64,000 nt of DNA, from contig NZ_VDMS01000004.1 in the NCBI RefSeq assembly GCF_006346395.1, forward strand, positions 186,001-250,000, given 5' to 3'. The notes under the pieces were generated by a model. The model was not told the DNA's origin, did not search any database, and worked only from the letters and a program-made list of their open reading frames with translations. Origin of the DNA: Nocardioides plantarum (lineage in GTDB: Bacteria > Actinomycetota > Actinomycetes > Propionibacteriales > Nocardioidaceae). Positions within the stretch are counted from its first letter, which is position 1, and each line of letters opens with the position of its first letter. The position numbers were made by a program, and so were the translations under genes. This document shows positions 15,873 through 25,681 of the stretch, in pieces.

Positions 15873-17315
15873 CTAGCGTCGGCGCGCGCCCCGGGCCTCG
15901 GCGATGGGGGTCGCGCCCGCCTCGGCGGCCGCGACGGCCTCGCGCAGCCGGGCCAGCTCGGTCGGGAAGTGCCGGACCAGCGCGTCGGCGTCGGGCATCG
16001 ACTCCCGGCACGCGATGACCCCGACGTGGACCTGGCCGTTGTTGCTGACCACGGTGACGTTGAGGCCGGCCCCGTGGAAGACCGGGCCGAGCGGGTAGAG
16101 GGCGGTCACCCGGCCGCCGAGGAAGTAGATCGGCACGGGCGGTCCGGGCACGTTGGAGATGACCAGGTTGATGGCCGGCGGGTGCTTCTCGGCCAGCCGC
16201 AGGCCGGCGTAGGCCCGGACGGCGAGGCCGAAGGTGCGCGGGGCCGCGAACTCGGCCCAGTCCTGCAGCGAGTCGGCGCTGATCGCCTGGTGGTGCTCCT
16301 TGGCCTGGCGGTTGGACACCGCCATCGCCTCCAGGCGCTCGAGCGGGTCCTCGACGTCGGTGCCGAGGCGGGTGAACAGCGAGGAGACCTTGTTGGCGCC
16401 GGTCGCGCGCTTGGACACCTCACGCACGCTGACGGGGACCGAGGCGAGCAGCGAGGTGTCGGGCAGCTCGTCGCGCTCCTCGAGGTAGGCGCGCAGCGCG
16501 CCTCCGGCGACCGCGAGGACGACGTCGTTGACGGTGGTGCCGGTCGCGGTCTTGATCGCGCGGACGTCGTCGAGGCCCAGGTCGGTCAGCGCGATGCTGC
16601 GATGCCCGGTGATGGTGCCGTTGAACGACGTGCGCGGTGCGGTCAGCGGGGCGGCCATCGCCGTACCCGCGCGGGCGCGGGCGACCGTGCTGACGACCCC
16701 GCCGACCGTCGGCGCGAGGATCCTGGCGACGTGCACGGGCAGGGCGGCCCGGCTGAGGACGGCGCGTCCCAGCAGCTCGCGCTTGCTGACGTCCCGACCG
16801 AACGAGGGGGGATCCGCGCTCGCCGCCGGCGCGGCATCGGGCTCCACCGAGCACAGGTGGGCCAGCAGGTTGTTGCCCGAGACCCCGTCGACGGTCGCGT
16901 GGTGGATCTTCATGAACACCACGACCTTGTCGTCGTCGTACCCCTCGATCACCCACATCTCCCACAGCGGCCGGGACCGGTCGAGCGGCAGCGCGGCCAG
17001 GTGCCCCAGGAGGGCGGTCAGCTCGGCGTAGCCGCCGGGACCGGGCAGCGCGAGGCGGTGCACGTGGCGCTCGACGTCGAACTGCCGGTCACGGACCCAG
17101 ATCGGGTGGTCGAGGCCGAGCGGGACCCGGCGCAGCTTGCGGGTGAACTCCGGGACGTCGCGCACGCGGGTCTCGATGCCGGCCTGGAAGCCCGCGAAGG
17201 AGTACGGCGTGGGCATCGTGCTCGGGTCGATCACGATGACGCCGCACACGTGCATGAGCTGGGCGGGGGTCTCGAGGTAGAGGAAGCTGGCGTCGAGTCC
17301 GGACAGGCGGTCCAC
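15873..17315 (-). CDS. Wax ester synthase/diacylglycerol acyltransferase (WS/DGAT)
   Basis: 480 residues, usual family length. The active site HHATVDG is at about 138-144, and the C-terminal NLVISNVPGPPVPIYFLGGR motif is present. These enzymes esterify diacylglycerol or fatty alcohol with acyl-CoA for storage lipid. GTG 17315 follows a GAAGGA ribosome site. A KstR box with TAGCCT -10 lies upstream, linking storage-lipid synthesis to steroid status by inference. Confidence 0.9.
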   Translation of the reverse strand: MDRLSGLDASFLYLETPAQLMHVCGVIVIDPSTMPTPYSFAGFQAGIETRVRDVPEFTRKLRRVPLGLDHPIWVRDRQFDVERHVHRLALPGPGGYAELTALLGHLAALPLDRSRPLWEMWVIEGYDDDKVVVFMKIHHATVDGVSGNNLLAHLCSVEPDAAPAASADPPSFGRDVSKRELLGRAVLSRAALPVHVARILAPTVGGVVSTVARARAGTAMAAPLTAPRTSFNGTITGHRSIALTDLGLDDVRAIKTATGTTVNDVVLAVAGGALRAYLEERDELPDTSLLASVPVSVREVSKRATGANKVSSLFTRLGTDVEDPLERLEAMAVSNRQAKEHHQAISADSLQDWAEFAAPRTFGLAVRAYAGLRLAEKHPPAINLVISNVPGPPVPIYFLGGRVTALYPLGPVFHGAGLNVTVVSNNGQVHVGVIACRESMPDADALVRHFPTELARLREAVAAAEAGATPIAEARGARRR

Positions 17316-17352
17316 GGTGAGTCCTTCGCAGTTCGTCGGGCAGCCCTCAGGC

Positions 17353-17366
17353 TAGAACGTGTTCTC
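17353..17366. promoter_or_regulatory. KstR box, WS/DGAT promoter
   Basis: TAGAACGTGTTCTC matches the KstR motif with only the last base off. The minus-strand -10 box TAGCCT (17354-17349) overlaps its end, the same geometry as at 7448, 20896 and 40214. It is 38 bp from the WS/DGAT start. Confidence 0.8.
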
Positions 17367-17479
17367 GTTCCAACGTGCGTCCGGTGCCGGGGTCACGGTG
17401 ACGAACCTCCCATCCGGCCGCCCGTCCTGTGGTGTAAGACCGTCGCTTAGCGGGCGCGGGGCGTCGTAGGCTCCGAGGC

Positions 17480-18742
17480 ATGGGGTTCCTCCGCCGCCAG
17501 GTCGTCACCGCCGCCCTCACCGCCAACGCGCTGCGACCGTTGCCGGGCTACGAGGTCGCCGTCCCGTCGTTCTTCGCCGGGTGGCTCACCACCGAGCTGG
17601 CCCCGCACGTGCTCGCGCTGACCGCGGCCGACGCGACGGCCCACGCGCGCGGCTCGCGCCGCGACTGGCGGGGGCTCCTGCTCGCCGGCGCCAGTGCGGC
17701 CGGCCTGGCCTACCTCGTCCGGCAGAGCAACCAGGTGCGGGAGGTGGCCGAGAGCGCCCTGACCGACGCCCTGGGCCCCGACTACCAGCAGCAGCTCGAC
17801 GCCCTGCCCACCCCGGCCGACCTCGCGGTCCCGTGGCGCCGGCTCGCCTACCCGTTCCGGGTGCGCGACAAGGCCGTCCACGTCGAGCGCGACATCGCCT
17901 ACAACGACCACGGCACACGCGGTCGGCTCGACGTCTACGCGCCGGCGGGCGGCGTCCCCGAGGGCGGTGCGCCCGTGCTGCTGCAGGTCCACGGCGGGGC
18001 CTGGCGGATCGGCAAGAAGGACCAGCAGGGGCTGCCGCTGATGAACCACCTCGCCGCCAAGGGCTGGGTGTGCGTGGCGATCAACTACCGCCTCGCGCCG
18101 CGCGACCCCTTCCCCGCGCACGTGATCGACGTCAAGCAGGCCATCGCGTGGATCAAGGAGCACATCGCCGACTACGGCGGCGACCCGTCGTACGTCGCCA
18201 TCACCGGCGGGTCCGCAGGCGGGCACCTCACCGCGCTGGCCGCGCTGACCGCCGCCGACACCGCGTGGCAGCCGGGCTTCGAGGACGCCGACACGTCAGT
18301 GCAGTGCGCGGTCCCCCACTACGGCGTCTACGACTTCGCCGGGTCGACCGGGCTCCGCTCCGCCGAGCTGATGCGCGACAGGTTCCTGGCGCCCAAGGTG
18401 CTGCTCAAGACGTGGCGCGACGCACCCGAGGAGTTCGAGGCGGCCAGTCCCATCCTGCGGATCACCCCCGACGCGCCCGACTTCTTCGTCCTGCACGGCG
18501 CCCACGACAGCCTGGTCGACGTCGAGCAGGCCCGGCTCTTCGTCGGCCGGCTGCGTGACGTCTCCGACTCCTCGGTCGTCTACGCCGAGCTGCCGGGTGC
18601 CCAGCACGCCTTCGACGTCTTCCCGTCGATCCGCTCGTCGCACGTCGTCCACGCCATCGACCGCTACCTCCACTGGCACTGGAACACCTGGCGGGCCGGG
18701 CTCGACCACGACGACCAGGTCAGCGACCCGGTCACGACCTGA
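17480..18742 (+). CDS. Alpha/beta hydrolase, carboxylesterase/lipase type
   Basis: 420 residues. The N-terminal 100 residues hold hydrophobic segments (one near 68-78), then an HSL-type esterase domain: VHGGAWRIG oxyanion motif near 168, GGSAGG nucleophile elbow near 238, acid in HGAHDSLVD and histidine in GAQHAFD. Likely acts on acyl esters at the membrane. ATG 17480 is 7 nt after TAGGCT (17467-17472). It ends 3 bp from the convergent fadE34-like gene. Confidence 0.88.
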   Translation: MGFLRRQVVTAALTANALRPLPGYEVAVPSFFAGWLTTELAPHVLALTAADATAHARGSRRDWRGLLLAGASAAGLAYLVRQSNQVREVAESALTDALGPDYQQQLDALPTPADLAVPWRRLAYPFRVRDKAVHVERDIAYNDHGTRGRLDVYAPAGGVPEGGAPVLLQVHGGAWRIGKKDQQGLPLMNHLAAKGWVCVAINYRLAPRDPFPAHVIDVKQAIAWIKEHIADYGGDPSYVAITGGSAGGHLTALAALTAADTAWQPGFEDADTSVQCAVPHYGVYDFAGSTGLRSAELMRDRFLAPKVLLKTWRDAPEEFEAASPILRITPDAPDFFVLHGAHDSLVDVEQARLFVGRLRDVSDSSVVYAELPGAQHAFDVFPSIRSSHVVHAIDRYLHWHWNTWRAGLDHDDQVSDPVTT

Positions 18743-18745
18743 CGG

Positions 18746-20848
18746 TCAGCCGCGCGGCAGGCCGAGGATGCGCTCGCCGGCGACGTTGCGCAGGATCTGC
18801 GTGGTGCCGCCGGCGATCGACAGGCAGCGGGTGTTGAGCATCTCCCACGTCGCGGCCGCGCCCTCGTCGTCGGGCACCAGGACCCGCTCGCCCAGGAGGC
18901 GTAGGACGAGGTCGGAGCCGTCCTGGCGGTTGCGGACGCCGAGCAGCTTGGCGACCGACGACTCAGCACCGGGCCCCTGACCGGCCAACGAGCGCAGGAC
19001 GGTGCGGACGCCGAGCAGCGAGCAGACGGTCGACAGCGCGACCGAGCGGCCGACGGCGACCCGGTGGACGGCGGACGTCCCGCCGCCCTCGCCGTTCTCC
19101 CCACCGGTGACCAGCGCGACCGCGCGCTCGGTGGACCTGTCGAGGCGGGACGTCGCCATCGCGACCCGCTCGTTGGCCAGCGTCGTACGGGCCAGCCGCC
19201 ACCCGTCGGTCGGACCGGCGACCAGGCAGTCGTCGGGCACGAAGACGTCGTCGAGGAAGACCTCGTTGAACAGCGCCTCGCCGGTGATCTCGCGCAGCGG
19301 CCGGACGTCGATGCCGTCGCTGTGCCTCATGTCGACCAGGAAGTAGCCGATGCCCCGGTGGGGCTTGGTGTGCTGCGTCTCGGGATCGGTCCGCGCGAGG
19401 CAGATGGCCCAGTCGGCCCGCTCGGCGACCGAGGTCCAGACCTTCTGCCCGTCGAGGCGCCAGCCCCCGTCGACCTTGGTGGCGCGGGTGCGCAACGACG
19501 CCAGGTCGGAGCCCGAGCCGGGCTCGGAGAACAGCTGGCACCACACGATCTCGCCGAGCAGCGACCGCCTGACGAAGCGCTCGCGCTGCTCGTCGGTGCC
19601 GTGCTCGAGGATCGTCGGCAGGGCCCAGCCGGCGATGACGATGTCGGGGCGGACGACCCCGGCGCGGGCGAGCTCCTGGTCGATGACGATCTGGGTGACC
19701 GGGTCGGCGGCGAGGCCGGCCGGGGCCGGCCAGTGAGGTGTCAGGTAGCCGGTCTCGACGAGCGCGCGGCGCTGGTCGTCGGCATCGCCGGCCGCGGCGA
19801 TCGTCGCGACGGTGTCGCGCACGTCGGCGCGCAGGGCCTCGTCGCGGCCCGCGAGGTCGACGGCGACCTGGCGACGGGTGCCGGCCACCGCGCGGGCGGT
19901 GAGCCGCTCGGCGGCCGCGTCGGCCTCGCCGACCAGGGCGCGCAGCGCCAGCGCCCGGCGCAGGTAGAGGTGGGCGTCGTGCTCGTAGGTGAACCCGATC
20001 CCGCCGAGCACCTGGATGCACGACTTGGCCACCTCGACGGCCCCGTCGAACGCCGTCACCCCGGCCACCTCGGCGGCGAAGGCCCACTGGTCGGCGTCCG
20101 GGCCGCCCGCGGCACCGGCGACGTCCCACGCCGCGGCGGTGACCGCCTCGGCGGTCTCGAGCATCTCGACGCACAGGTGCTTGATCGCCTGGAACCCGCC
20201 GATCGGCTTGCCGAACTGCTCGCGGACCTTGGCGTGGTCGACCGCGGTCGCCAGGCACCAGCGGGCGACGCCGCTGGCCTCCGCGGCGGCGTACGTCGTG
20301 AGGTTCCGGCGTACGACGTCGGTGGTGAGGCCCTCGACGCGCAAGGCCCCGGCAAGGTCGGTGCCGTCGAGGGTGGCCGAGGAGAAGCGTCGCGTCAGGT
20401 CGAGGCCCACCGACGTCGTCCCGGTGACGGCGTCGGCCTCGACGACCCACCACGCACCGTCGGCGTCGGGCAGCAGCACGTGGGTGGCGCCCGGCAGGTC
20501 GAGCACCGTGCGCAGGCCGGCGTCGAGGGCCAGGGCGACCCGCCCGCCGCGACCGAGCACGGCCGCCGTCACCGCGGAGGTCAGCAGCGGGCCCGGCACC
20601 AGCTCGTGCGCGCAGGCCTCGAGCGCGACGGCCACGTCGAGGGGGGTGCCGCCGCCGCCGCCACCGGCGGACTCGGGCAGTCCGATCGTGGTCACGCCCA
20701 TCTCGACTGCGGCCTTCCAGGCGTCCTCGAACGTCGCCTCGGCGTCAGCCTCGGCCAGCCGGGCCGCCTCGATCCCCCCGAGCGACGCCGCCCACGCGCG
20801 CAGGCTCGAGGCCAGCTCGACGTGCTCCTCGGAGATCCCGATGCTCAT
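18746..20848 (-). CDS. fadE34: FadE34/ChsE3-like double acyl-CoA dehydrogenase
   Basis: 700 residues with two dehydrogenase domains, matching the length and layout of mycobacterial FadE34 (ChsE3, about 711 residues), which acts early in steroid side-chain beta-oxidation. The N-terminal half has REQFGKPIGGFQAIKH and LGGIGFTYEHD. The C-terminal half has CQLFSEPGSGSDLASL, LDGQKVWTS and SIAGGTTQILRN. A GAGGAG site precedes ATG 20848. A KstR box is 47 bp upstream. In M. tuberculosis the gene lies next to kstR; here a lipid-modification block separates them. Confidence 0.85.
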   Translation of the reverse strand: MSIGISEEHVELASSLRAWAASLGGIEAARLAEADAEATFEDAWKAAVEMGVTTIGLPESAGGGGGGTPLDVAVALEACAHELVPGPLLTSAVTAAVLGRGGRVALALDAGLRTVLDLPGATHVLLPDADGAWWVVEADAVTGTTSVGLDLTRRFSSATLDGTDLAGALRVEGLTTDVVRRNLTTYAAAEASGVARWCLATAVDHAKVREQFGKPIGGFQAIKHLCVEMLETAEAVTAAAWDVAGAAGGPDADQWAFAAEVAGVTAFDGAVEVAKSCIQVLGGIGFTYEHDAHLYLRRALALRALVGEADAAAERLTARAVAGTRRQVAVDLAGRDEALRADVRDTVATIAAAGDADDQRRALVETGYLTPHWPAPAGLAADPVTQIVIDQELARAGVVRPDIVIAGWALPTILEHGTDEQRERFVRRSLLGEIVWCQLFSEPGSGSDLASLRTRATKVDGGWRLDGQKVWTSVAERADWAICLARTDPETQHTKPHRGIGYFLVDMRHSDGIDVRPLREITGEALFNEVFLDDVFVPDDCLVAGPTDGWRLARTTLANERVAMATSRLDRSTERAVALVTGGENGEGGGTSAVHRVAVGRSVALSTVCSLLGVRTVLRSLAGQGPGAESSVAKLLGVRNRQDGSDLVLRLLGERVLVPDDEGAAATWEMLNTRCLSIAGGTTQILRNVAGERILGLPRG

Positions 20849-20895
20849 GTGACTCCTCGCGTGACCCCCTGGGCGGAGCCAGGACGGGCGAAAAC

Positions 20896-20909
20896 TAGAA
20901 CGTGTTCCA
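20896..20909. promoter_or_regulatory. KstR box between fadE34-like and methyltransferase genes
   Basis: TAGAACGTGTTCCA fits TnnAACnnGTTnnA exactly. TAGTTT (20897-20892, minus strand) is a plausible -10 for the dehydrogenase gene, and TACTAG (20914-20919) one for the plus-strand methyltransferase, so the box could control both. Confidence 0.82.
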
Positions 20910-20919
20910 ATCCTACTAG

Positions 20920-21582
<663 letters not shown>

Positions 21583-21609
21583 GCCGCCGGACGCGCGCGA
21601 GTCGGGCGG

Positions 21610-22704
21610 TCAGCCCCCGACGCGGTCCGAGTCGCAGCCGCACTCGAGCGCGATCTCGGCGAAGTGGGGGCCCAGCGAGGTGCCGCGCATGATGCCCGAG
21701 CCCGGCGAGCTGTGGCCGTAGGTCTCCCCCAGCGCGTCGACCGCGAGGATGACCGCGGCCGCGGTGTAGGTCGTGTGCTCGACGGGCCAGTAGACGTCGG
21801 CCGGCTCGCCGGGCTGGCCCTGGTAGACCCAGCCGGTCCAGTAGGCGCCGCCCTCGCCGCGCAGGTGCTGCATGTCGGCGAGCAGCTGGCGCGCGCGCCG
21901 GTGGTCGCCGACCGCGTCGAGGGCCATCGCGAGCTCGCAGGTCTCGGCGCCGGTGACCCAGGGGTTGGTGTCGACGCAGCGGATGCCGAGGCCGGGCACG
22001 ACGAAGTCGTCCCAGCGCGGGGCCAGCAGCTCGAGCGCGGCCTCGCCGCGCACGGCACCGCCGAGGACGGGGTAGTACCAGTCCATGGAGTAGGTCGACT
22101 TGTCCTCGAACAGGTCGCGGTGTGCGCGCACGGCGTGGCCGAGGCGGCCGCCGGCGAGCTCCCAGTCGGGCTGCGCCTCGCCGAGCAGCTCGGCGAGCGC
22201 GACGCCGGCGCGCAGCGAGTGGTAGACCGACGAGTTGCCGGTGAGCAGGCAGAAGTCGTCGACGGGGGTCCAGCGGATGCCGCCGAACGGCACCTGCTGG
22301 GACACGACCCAGTCGAGCCCGGCCCGTACCGAGGGCCACAGCTCGGTGACGAACCCGATGTCGTGGCGCACCAGCCAGTGGTGCCAGAGGCCGACCGCGA
22401 GGTAGGCGCTCATGTTGACCTCGCCGCGCGGGTCGTCGACCTCGCCGCGGACGATCTTCATCGGCCACGAGCCGTCTGCGCGCTGCATGGTCGGGACCCA
22501 GCGGTAGGCCCGCTCGGCGGCGTCGACCTCGCCCCCGACGAGCAGGGCCATCGCGGCCTCGACGTGGTTCCAGATGTCGACGTGCTCGCCGGGAGTCCAC
22601 GGGATGGCACCCGAGGGCTCCTGCATCGCGACGATGGAGGAGGCGGTGTCGGCGATGTCGCGGGCGGTGAGGACCCCGCGGACGTAGGGCAGCTGCTGGG
22701 TCAC
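21610..22704 (-). CDS. Alpha/alpha-toroid protein (prenyltransferase/squalene-oxidase-repeat like)
   Basis: About 364 residues. Repeated tryptophan/glycine-rich helical hairpins (GAIPWTPGEHVDIWNHVEAAM, then MQRADGSWPMKI, then NPWVTGAETCELAMAL) give the look of an alpha6/alpha6 toroid as in squalene cyclases, prenyltransferases or glycosidases. Catalytic residues cannot be assigned. GTG 22704 overlaps the upstream methyltransferase stop as GTGA. Third gene of a GT4-methyltransferase-toroid operon. Confidence 0.72.
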   Translation of the reverse strand: MTQQLPYVRGVLTARDIADTASSIVAMQEPSGAIPWTPGEHVDIWNHVEAAMALLVGGEVDAAERAYRWVPTMQRADGSWPMKIVRGEVDDPRGEVNMSAYLAVGLWHHWLVRHDIGFVTELWPSVRAGLDWVVSQQVPFGGIRWTPVDDFCLLTGNSSVYHSLRAGVALAELLGEAQPDWELAGGRLGHAVRAHRDLFEDKSTYSMDWYYPVLGGAVRGEAALELLAPRWDDFVVPGLGIRCVDTNPWVTGAETCELAMALDAVGDHRRARQLLADMQHLRGEGGAYWTGWVYQGQPGEPADVYWPVEHTTYTAAAVILAVDALGETYGHSSPGSGIMRGTSLGPHFAEIALECGCDSDRVGG

Positions 22705-23468
22705 GCAGTGGCCGTGACCGAGGAGCCGGCGGGCTTGCGGAAGTAGAGCACCATCGACTTGCCGATCAGCGGGTCGAGCACCTTGCCGGCGTACTGCAGG
22801 ACCTTGGGCTGCTTCATGATCTCCCAGACCAGCAGCTTGTGGTAGGCCTTGGCGGCCGGGTGCTGGTCGTTGTCGACGCCGACGGCGCACTTGATCCACC
22901 AGTACGGCGCGTGCAGGCCGTGGGCGTAGTCCTTGCCCTCGAAGACCATCGCGTCGCCGGGCGTGCCGTCGTTGAACCGGCCGGCCTTGGTGACCTTGTC
23001 GACCAGCTCGTGGTCGGTGTAGATGCGGATGTGGCCGCCCTCGGCGTTGTGGTAGTCGTCGGAGAGCTTCCAGTTGATGACCTCGGGCAGCCACCGCGGC
23101 ACCGAGATGGCCAGGGTCCCGCCGGGCCGCAGCACCCGGACGAGCTCCTTGATCGCGTCGACGTCGGCGTGGATGTGCTCGAGCACCTCGGCAGCGACCA
23201 CCCGGTCGAACTCGCCGTCGGCGAAGGGCAGCGAGAGGGCGTCGCCCTGCTTGATGTCGGCCTCGGCGCCCTCGGGCACCTCACCGGCCTCCTTCATCGC
23301 GCCGAACAGCTCGAGCACGCCGGCCAGCTCGTCGGCGTCCATGTCGAAGGCCACGACGTCACCGCCGCGGCGATAGAGCTCGAACGCGTGGCGTCCGCCC
23401 CCGCACCCCATGTCGAGGACGCGGTCACCGGGCTGGAAGCCCAGCCGGTCGAAGTCGACAGTCAGCAT
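22701..23468 (-). CDS. Class I SAM-dependent methyltransferase
   Basis: 255 residues. The SAM site is VLDMGCGGGRHAFEL (about 18-32), with an acidic FDMDADEL, then AAEVLEHI and the LRPGGTLAISVP strand of ubiquinone/menaquinone-type C- or O-methyltransferases. It lies between the glycosyltransferase (4 nt upstream) and the toroid gene (overlap), so it probably modifies the same lipid or sugar. The substrate is unknown. Confidence 0.83.
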   Translation of the reverse strand: MLTVDFDRLGFQPGDRVLDMGCGGGRHAFELYRRGGDVVAFDMDADELAGVLELFGAMKEAGEVPEGAEADIKQGDALSLPFADGEFDRVVAAEVLEHIHADVDAIKELVRVLRPGGTLAISVPRWLPEVINWKLSDDYHNAEGGHIRIYTDHELVDKVTKAGRFNDGTPGDAMVFEGKDYAHGLHAPYWWIKCAVGVDNDQHPAAKAYHKLLVWEIMKQPKVLQYAGKVLDPLIGKSMVLYFRKPAGSSVTATA

Positions 23469-23472
23469 CTGG

Positions 23473-24780
23473 TTACTTCCCCTCGGTGGATGCTCGGTGG
23501 TCGAGGGTGGATGCTCGGTGGTCGAGCTTGTCGAGACCCTCGCTCGCGAAGTCCGCGATCACTTCCTCGTAGGCCGCCGCGACCTTCGTCGCGACCGCCC
23601 GCCAGCTGAACAGCTTCTGCACACGGCGCCGTCCGGCCTCGCCCATCCGGGCGCGACGCTCGGGATCGTCGAGCAGCACCGCGATGGCCTGCTTGAGCTC
23701 CTCGACGTCACCGGGGGTCACCAGGTCGGCGCACTCGCCGTCGGGGCCGACCACCTCGGGGATCGCCCCGGCCCGCGACACCACGAGCGGGGTGGCGCAG
23801 GCCATCAGCTCGGCGGTGGGCAGGGAGAAGCCCTCGTAGAGGGACGGCACGCAGGCCAGCTGGGCCGAGCCCATCAGCTCGACGAGCTCGGGGTCGCTGA
23901 TGCCGTGGACGAAACGCACGTGCGGGCCGATGCCGAGGCGCTCGATGAGCTTCTCGGTGCGCCCGCCCGGGGAGGGCTTGGTGACCAGGATCAGCTCGAT
24001 GTCGCGCTCGGTGCGCAGCTTGGCGAACGCCTCGAGCAACGTGGCGATGCCCTTCATCGGCGCGTCGGCGCTGGCCATCGCCATGATCCGGCCCTCGACT
24101 CGGGGGCGCACGGCCTCGTCGGGCGGCACGAACATGTCGTCGACGCCGAGCAGGATGACCTGCATCCGCTCGAGGTCGACGCCGAAGTCGCGGGCGATGT
24201 CGCGCTTGGACGTCTCGGACGGCGTCATGATCTTGCGGGCCCGGCGGGCCACCTTGCCCTGCATCCGCAGGAAGCCGTACCAGCGGCGCAGGGTGAGCTT
24301 GCGCCACGGGTTGCGGGTCTGGCTCAGGTCGATGCGCCGGTCGTAGCTGATCGGGTGGTGGAGCGTGGTGATCAGCGGCAGCCCGTAGCCCTCGATGTCG
24401 AGCAGCCCGGTGCCGAGGACCTGGTTGTCGTGGGCGATGTCGAACTCGCCGGCCCGCTCCTCGAGGATGCGGCTGATCCGACGCGAGAACGTCTTGGGCT
24501 CGGGGAAGCCGGCGACGCACATCGTCGCGAACTCCTCCACGTCGATGAGGTCGCGGAACTCCCGCAGCTTGGGCACGCGGAAGGGGTCCGGCTCGCGGTA
24601 GAGGTCGAGGCTGGGGACCTTGGTCAGCTCGACGCCCGGGTCGAGCTCGGGGTAGGGCTGACCGGAGAAGATCTCGACCTCGTGCCCCAGGGCGACCAGC
24701 TCGCGGCTCAGGTGGCGCAGGTAGACCCCCTGCCCGCCGCAGTGCGGCTTGCTGCGATAGGACAGCATGGCGATGCGCAT
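23473..24780 (-). CDS. GT4-family glycosyltransferase
   Basis: 435 residues. It has the GT-B fold N-terminus (MLSYRSKPHCGGQGVYLRHL) and the GT4 retaining-enzyme motif around PSLYEGFSLPTAELMA with an EGF acidic pair near residue 315. It likely transfers a nucleotide sugar to a lipid or polysaccharide. ATG 24780 is preceded by GGAGG. The last 17 residues (two DHRAST units before EGK) are encoded by a dispersed repeat and are probably not native. Confidence 0.85.
   Translation of the reverse strand: MRIAMLSYRSKPHCGGQGVYLRHLSRELVALGHEVEIFSGQPYPELDPGVELTKVPSLDLYREPDPFRVPKLREFRDLIDVEEFATMCVAGFPEPKTFSRRISRILEERAGEFDIAHDNQVLGTGLLDIEGYGLPLITTLHHPISYDRRIDLSQTRNPWRKLTLRRWYGFLRMQGKVARRARKIMTPSETSKRDIARDFGVDLERMQVILLGVDDMFVPPDEAVRPRVEGRIMAMASADAPMKGIATLLEAFAKLRTERDIELILVTKPSPGGRTEKLIERLGIGPHVRFVHGISDPELVELMGSAQLACVPSLYEGFSLPTAELMACATPLVVSRAGAIPEVVGPDGECADLVTPGDVEELKQAIAVLLDDPERRARMGEAGRRRVQKLFSWRAVATKVAAAYEEVIADFASEGLDKLDHRASTLDHRASTEGK
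23483..23538. repeat. In-frame repeat at glycosyltransferase 3-prime end
   Basis: Two 21-bp units (starting 23485 and 23506) plus a GGTCTCGACAAGCTCGACC-type arm on the minus strand. The 21-bp period keeps the frame and encodes DHRASTL. Same repeat family as the copy inside the htdX-like gene at 62700. Confidence 0.8.
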
Positions 24781-24828
24781 ATGCGGCTCGACCCTCCGGT
24801 ACTGGGTACGACACGAGGCCGCACGACG

Positions 24829-24842
24829 TAGAACGTGTTCCT
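24829..24842. promoter_or_regulatory. KstR box at kstR/glycosyltransferase divergent promoter
   Basis: TAGAACGTGTTCCT matches the motif except for the last base. TATTAT (24842-24847, plus strand) abuts it as a good -10 for kstR, giving a leader of about 115 nt and pointing to autoregulation. The glycosyltransferase operon starts 49 bp away on the other strand; its -10 (TACGTC) is weaker. Confidence 0.8.
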
Positions 24843-24969
24843 ATTATGGCCTGACGACCGATAGCCTAGTGGGGCAGATCAGACAACGAGCAGCCGTCCC
24901 CGGTGCATTCCCCGATCAACGATGATGCGTGAGTGCCATGAACAACCCTGATGACCGTGGGGGTCCCCG

Positions 24970-25575
24970 ATGAGCACGACCAACTCCCTGACCGTGGACG
25001 ACCTCGGTTCCGCAGCCCAGCGCGAGCGCCGCAAGCGCATCCTCGACGCGACCTACGACCTCGCCCGCGACGGCGGCTTCGACGCCGTCCAGATGCGTGC
25101 GGTGGCCGACTCCGCCGAGGTCGCGCTCGGCACGCTCTACCGCTACTTCCCGTCCAAGATCCACCTCCTGGTCTCGGCGCTGGCGCGCGAGTTCGAGCGC
25201 AGCGAGGCGACGTTCCGCGAGGTCACCATCCCCGGCGACACCGCCGCCGAGCGGGTCATCTACGTGATGAAGCGGACCACCCGGGGCCTGCAGGGCGACC
25301 CCAAGCTCACCGAGGCCCTCACCCGCGCCTTCATGTTCGCCGACGCCTCCGTGGCCGCCGAGATCCACACCGTCGGCATGCTGCTGACCTCGATGCTCAC
25401 CCGCGCGATGCACCCCGACGACACCCACGAGCCCACCGACCGCGACGTGGCCATCGCCCGCGTCATCGGCGACGTGTGGCTCTCGGCCCTGGTCGCCTGG
25501 GTCACCGGCCGCTCCACCGCCGCCGAGACCGGCGCCCACCTCGAGACCGCCGTCGGCCTGCTGCTGCGCGACTGA
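24970..25575 (+). CDS. kstR: TetR-family repressor of steroid catabolism KstR
   Basis: 201 residues. The N-terminus LGSAAQRERRKRILDATYDLA, HTH VALGTLYRYFPSKIHLLVSALAREF and LTRAFMFADASVAAEI match M. tuberculosis KstR (Rv3574) closely over the whole length. KstR represses cholesterol genes until a steroid-CoA intermediate releases it. The six matching boxes in this window support the call. ATG 24970 is preceded by GGGGGTCCCCG, the same leader as the TetR gene at 55549. It ends 18 bp before a repeat pair. Confidence 0.93.
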   Translation: MSTTNSLTVDDLGSAAQRERRKRILDATYDLARDGGFDAVQMRAVADSAEVALGTLYRYFPSKIHLLVSALAREFERSEATFREVTIPGDTAAERVIYVMKRTTRGLQGDPKLTEALTRAFMFADASVAAEIHTVGMLLTSMLTRAMHPDDTHEPTDRDVAIARVIGDVWLSALVAWVTGRSTAAETGAHLETAVGLLLRD

Positions 25576-25593
25576 CGTACGTCGGCCCCAGTC

Positions 25594-25681
25594 GGTCGAG
25601 GTGCGAAGGCCGCCAGGCCTGAGCCTCGAGACCCCGGCCGGTCGAGGTGCGAAGGCCGCCAGGCCTGAGCCTCGAGACCCC
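25594..25681. repeat. Two direct copies of 42-bp palindromic repeat
   Basis: Copies 25594-25635 and 25640-25681 are identical, each beginning GGTCGAGGTGCGAAGG and ending GCCTCGAGACCCC, with an inner AGGCC-GCCA-GGCCT hairpin. They follow the kstR stop in the same orientation. The same 42 bp occurs three times at 56159-56366. Confidence 0.9.
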
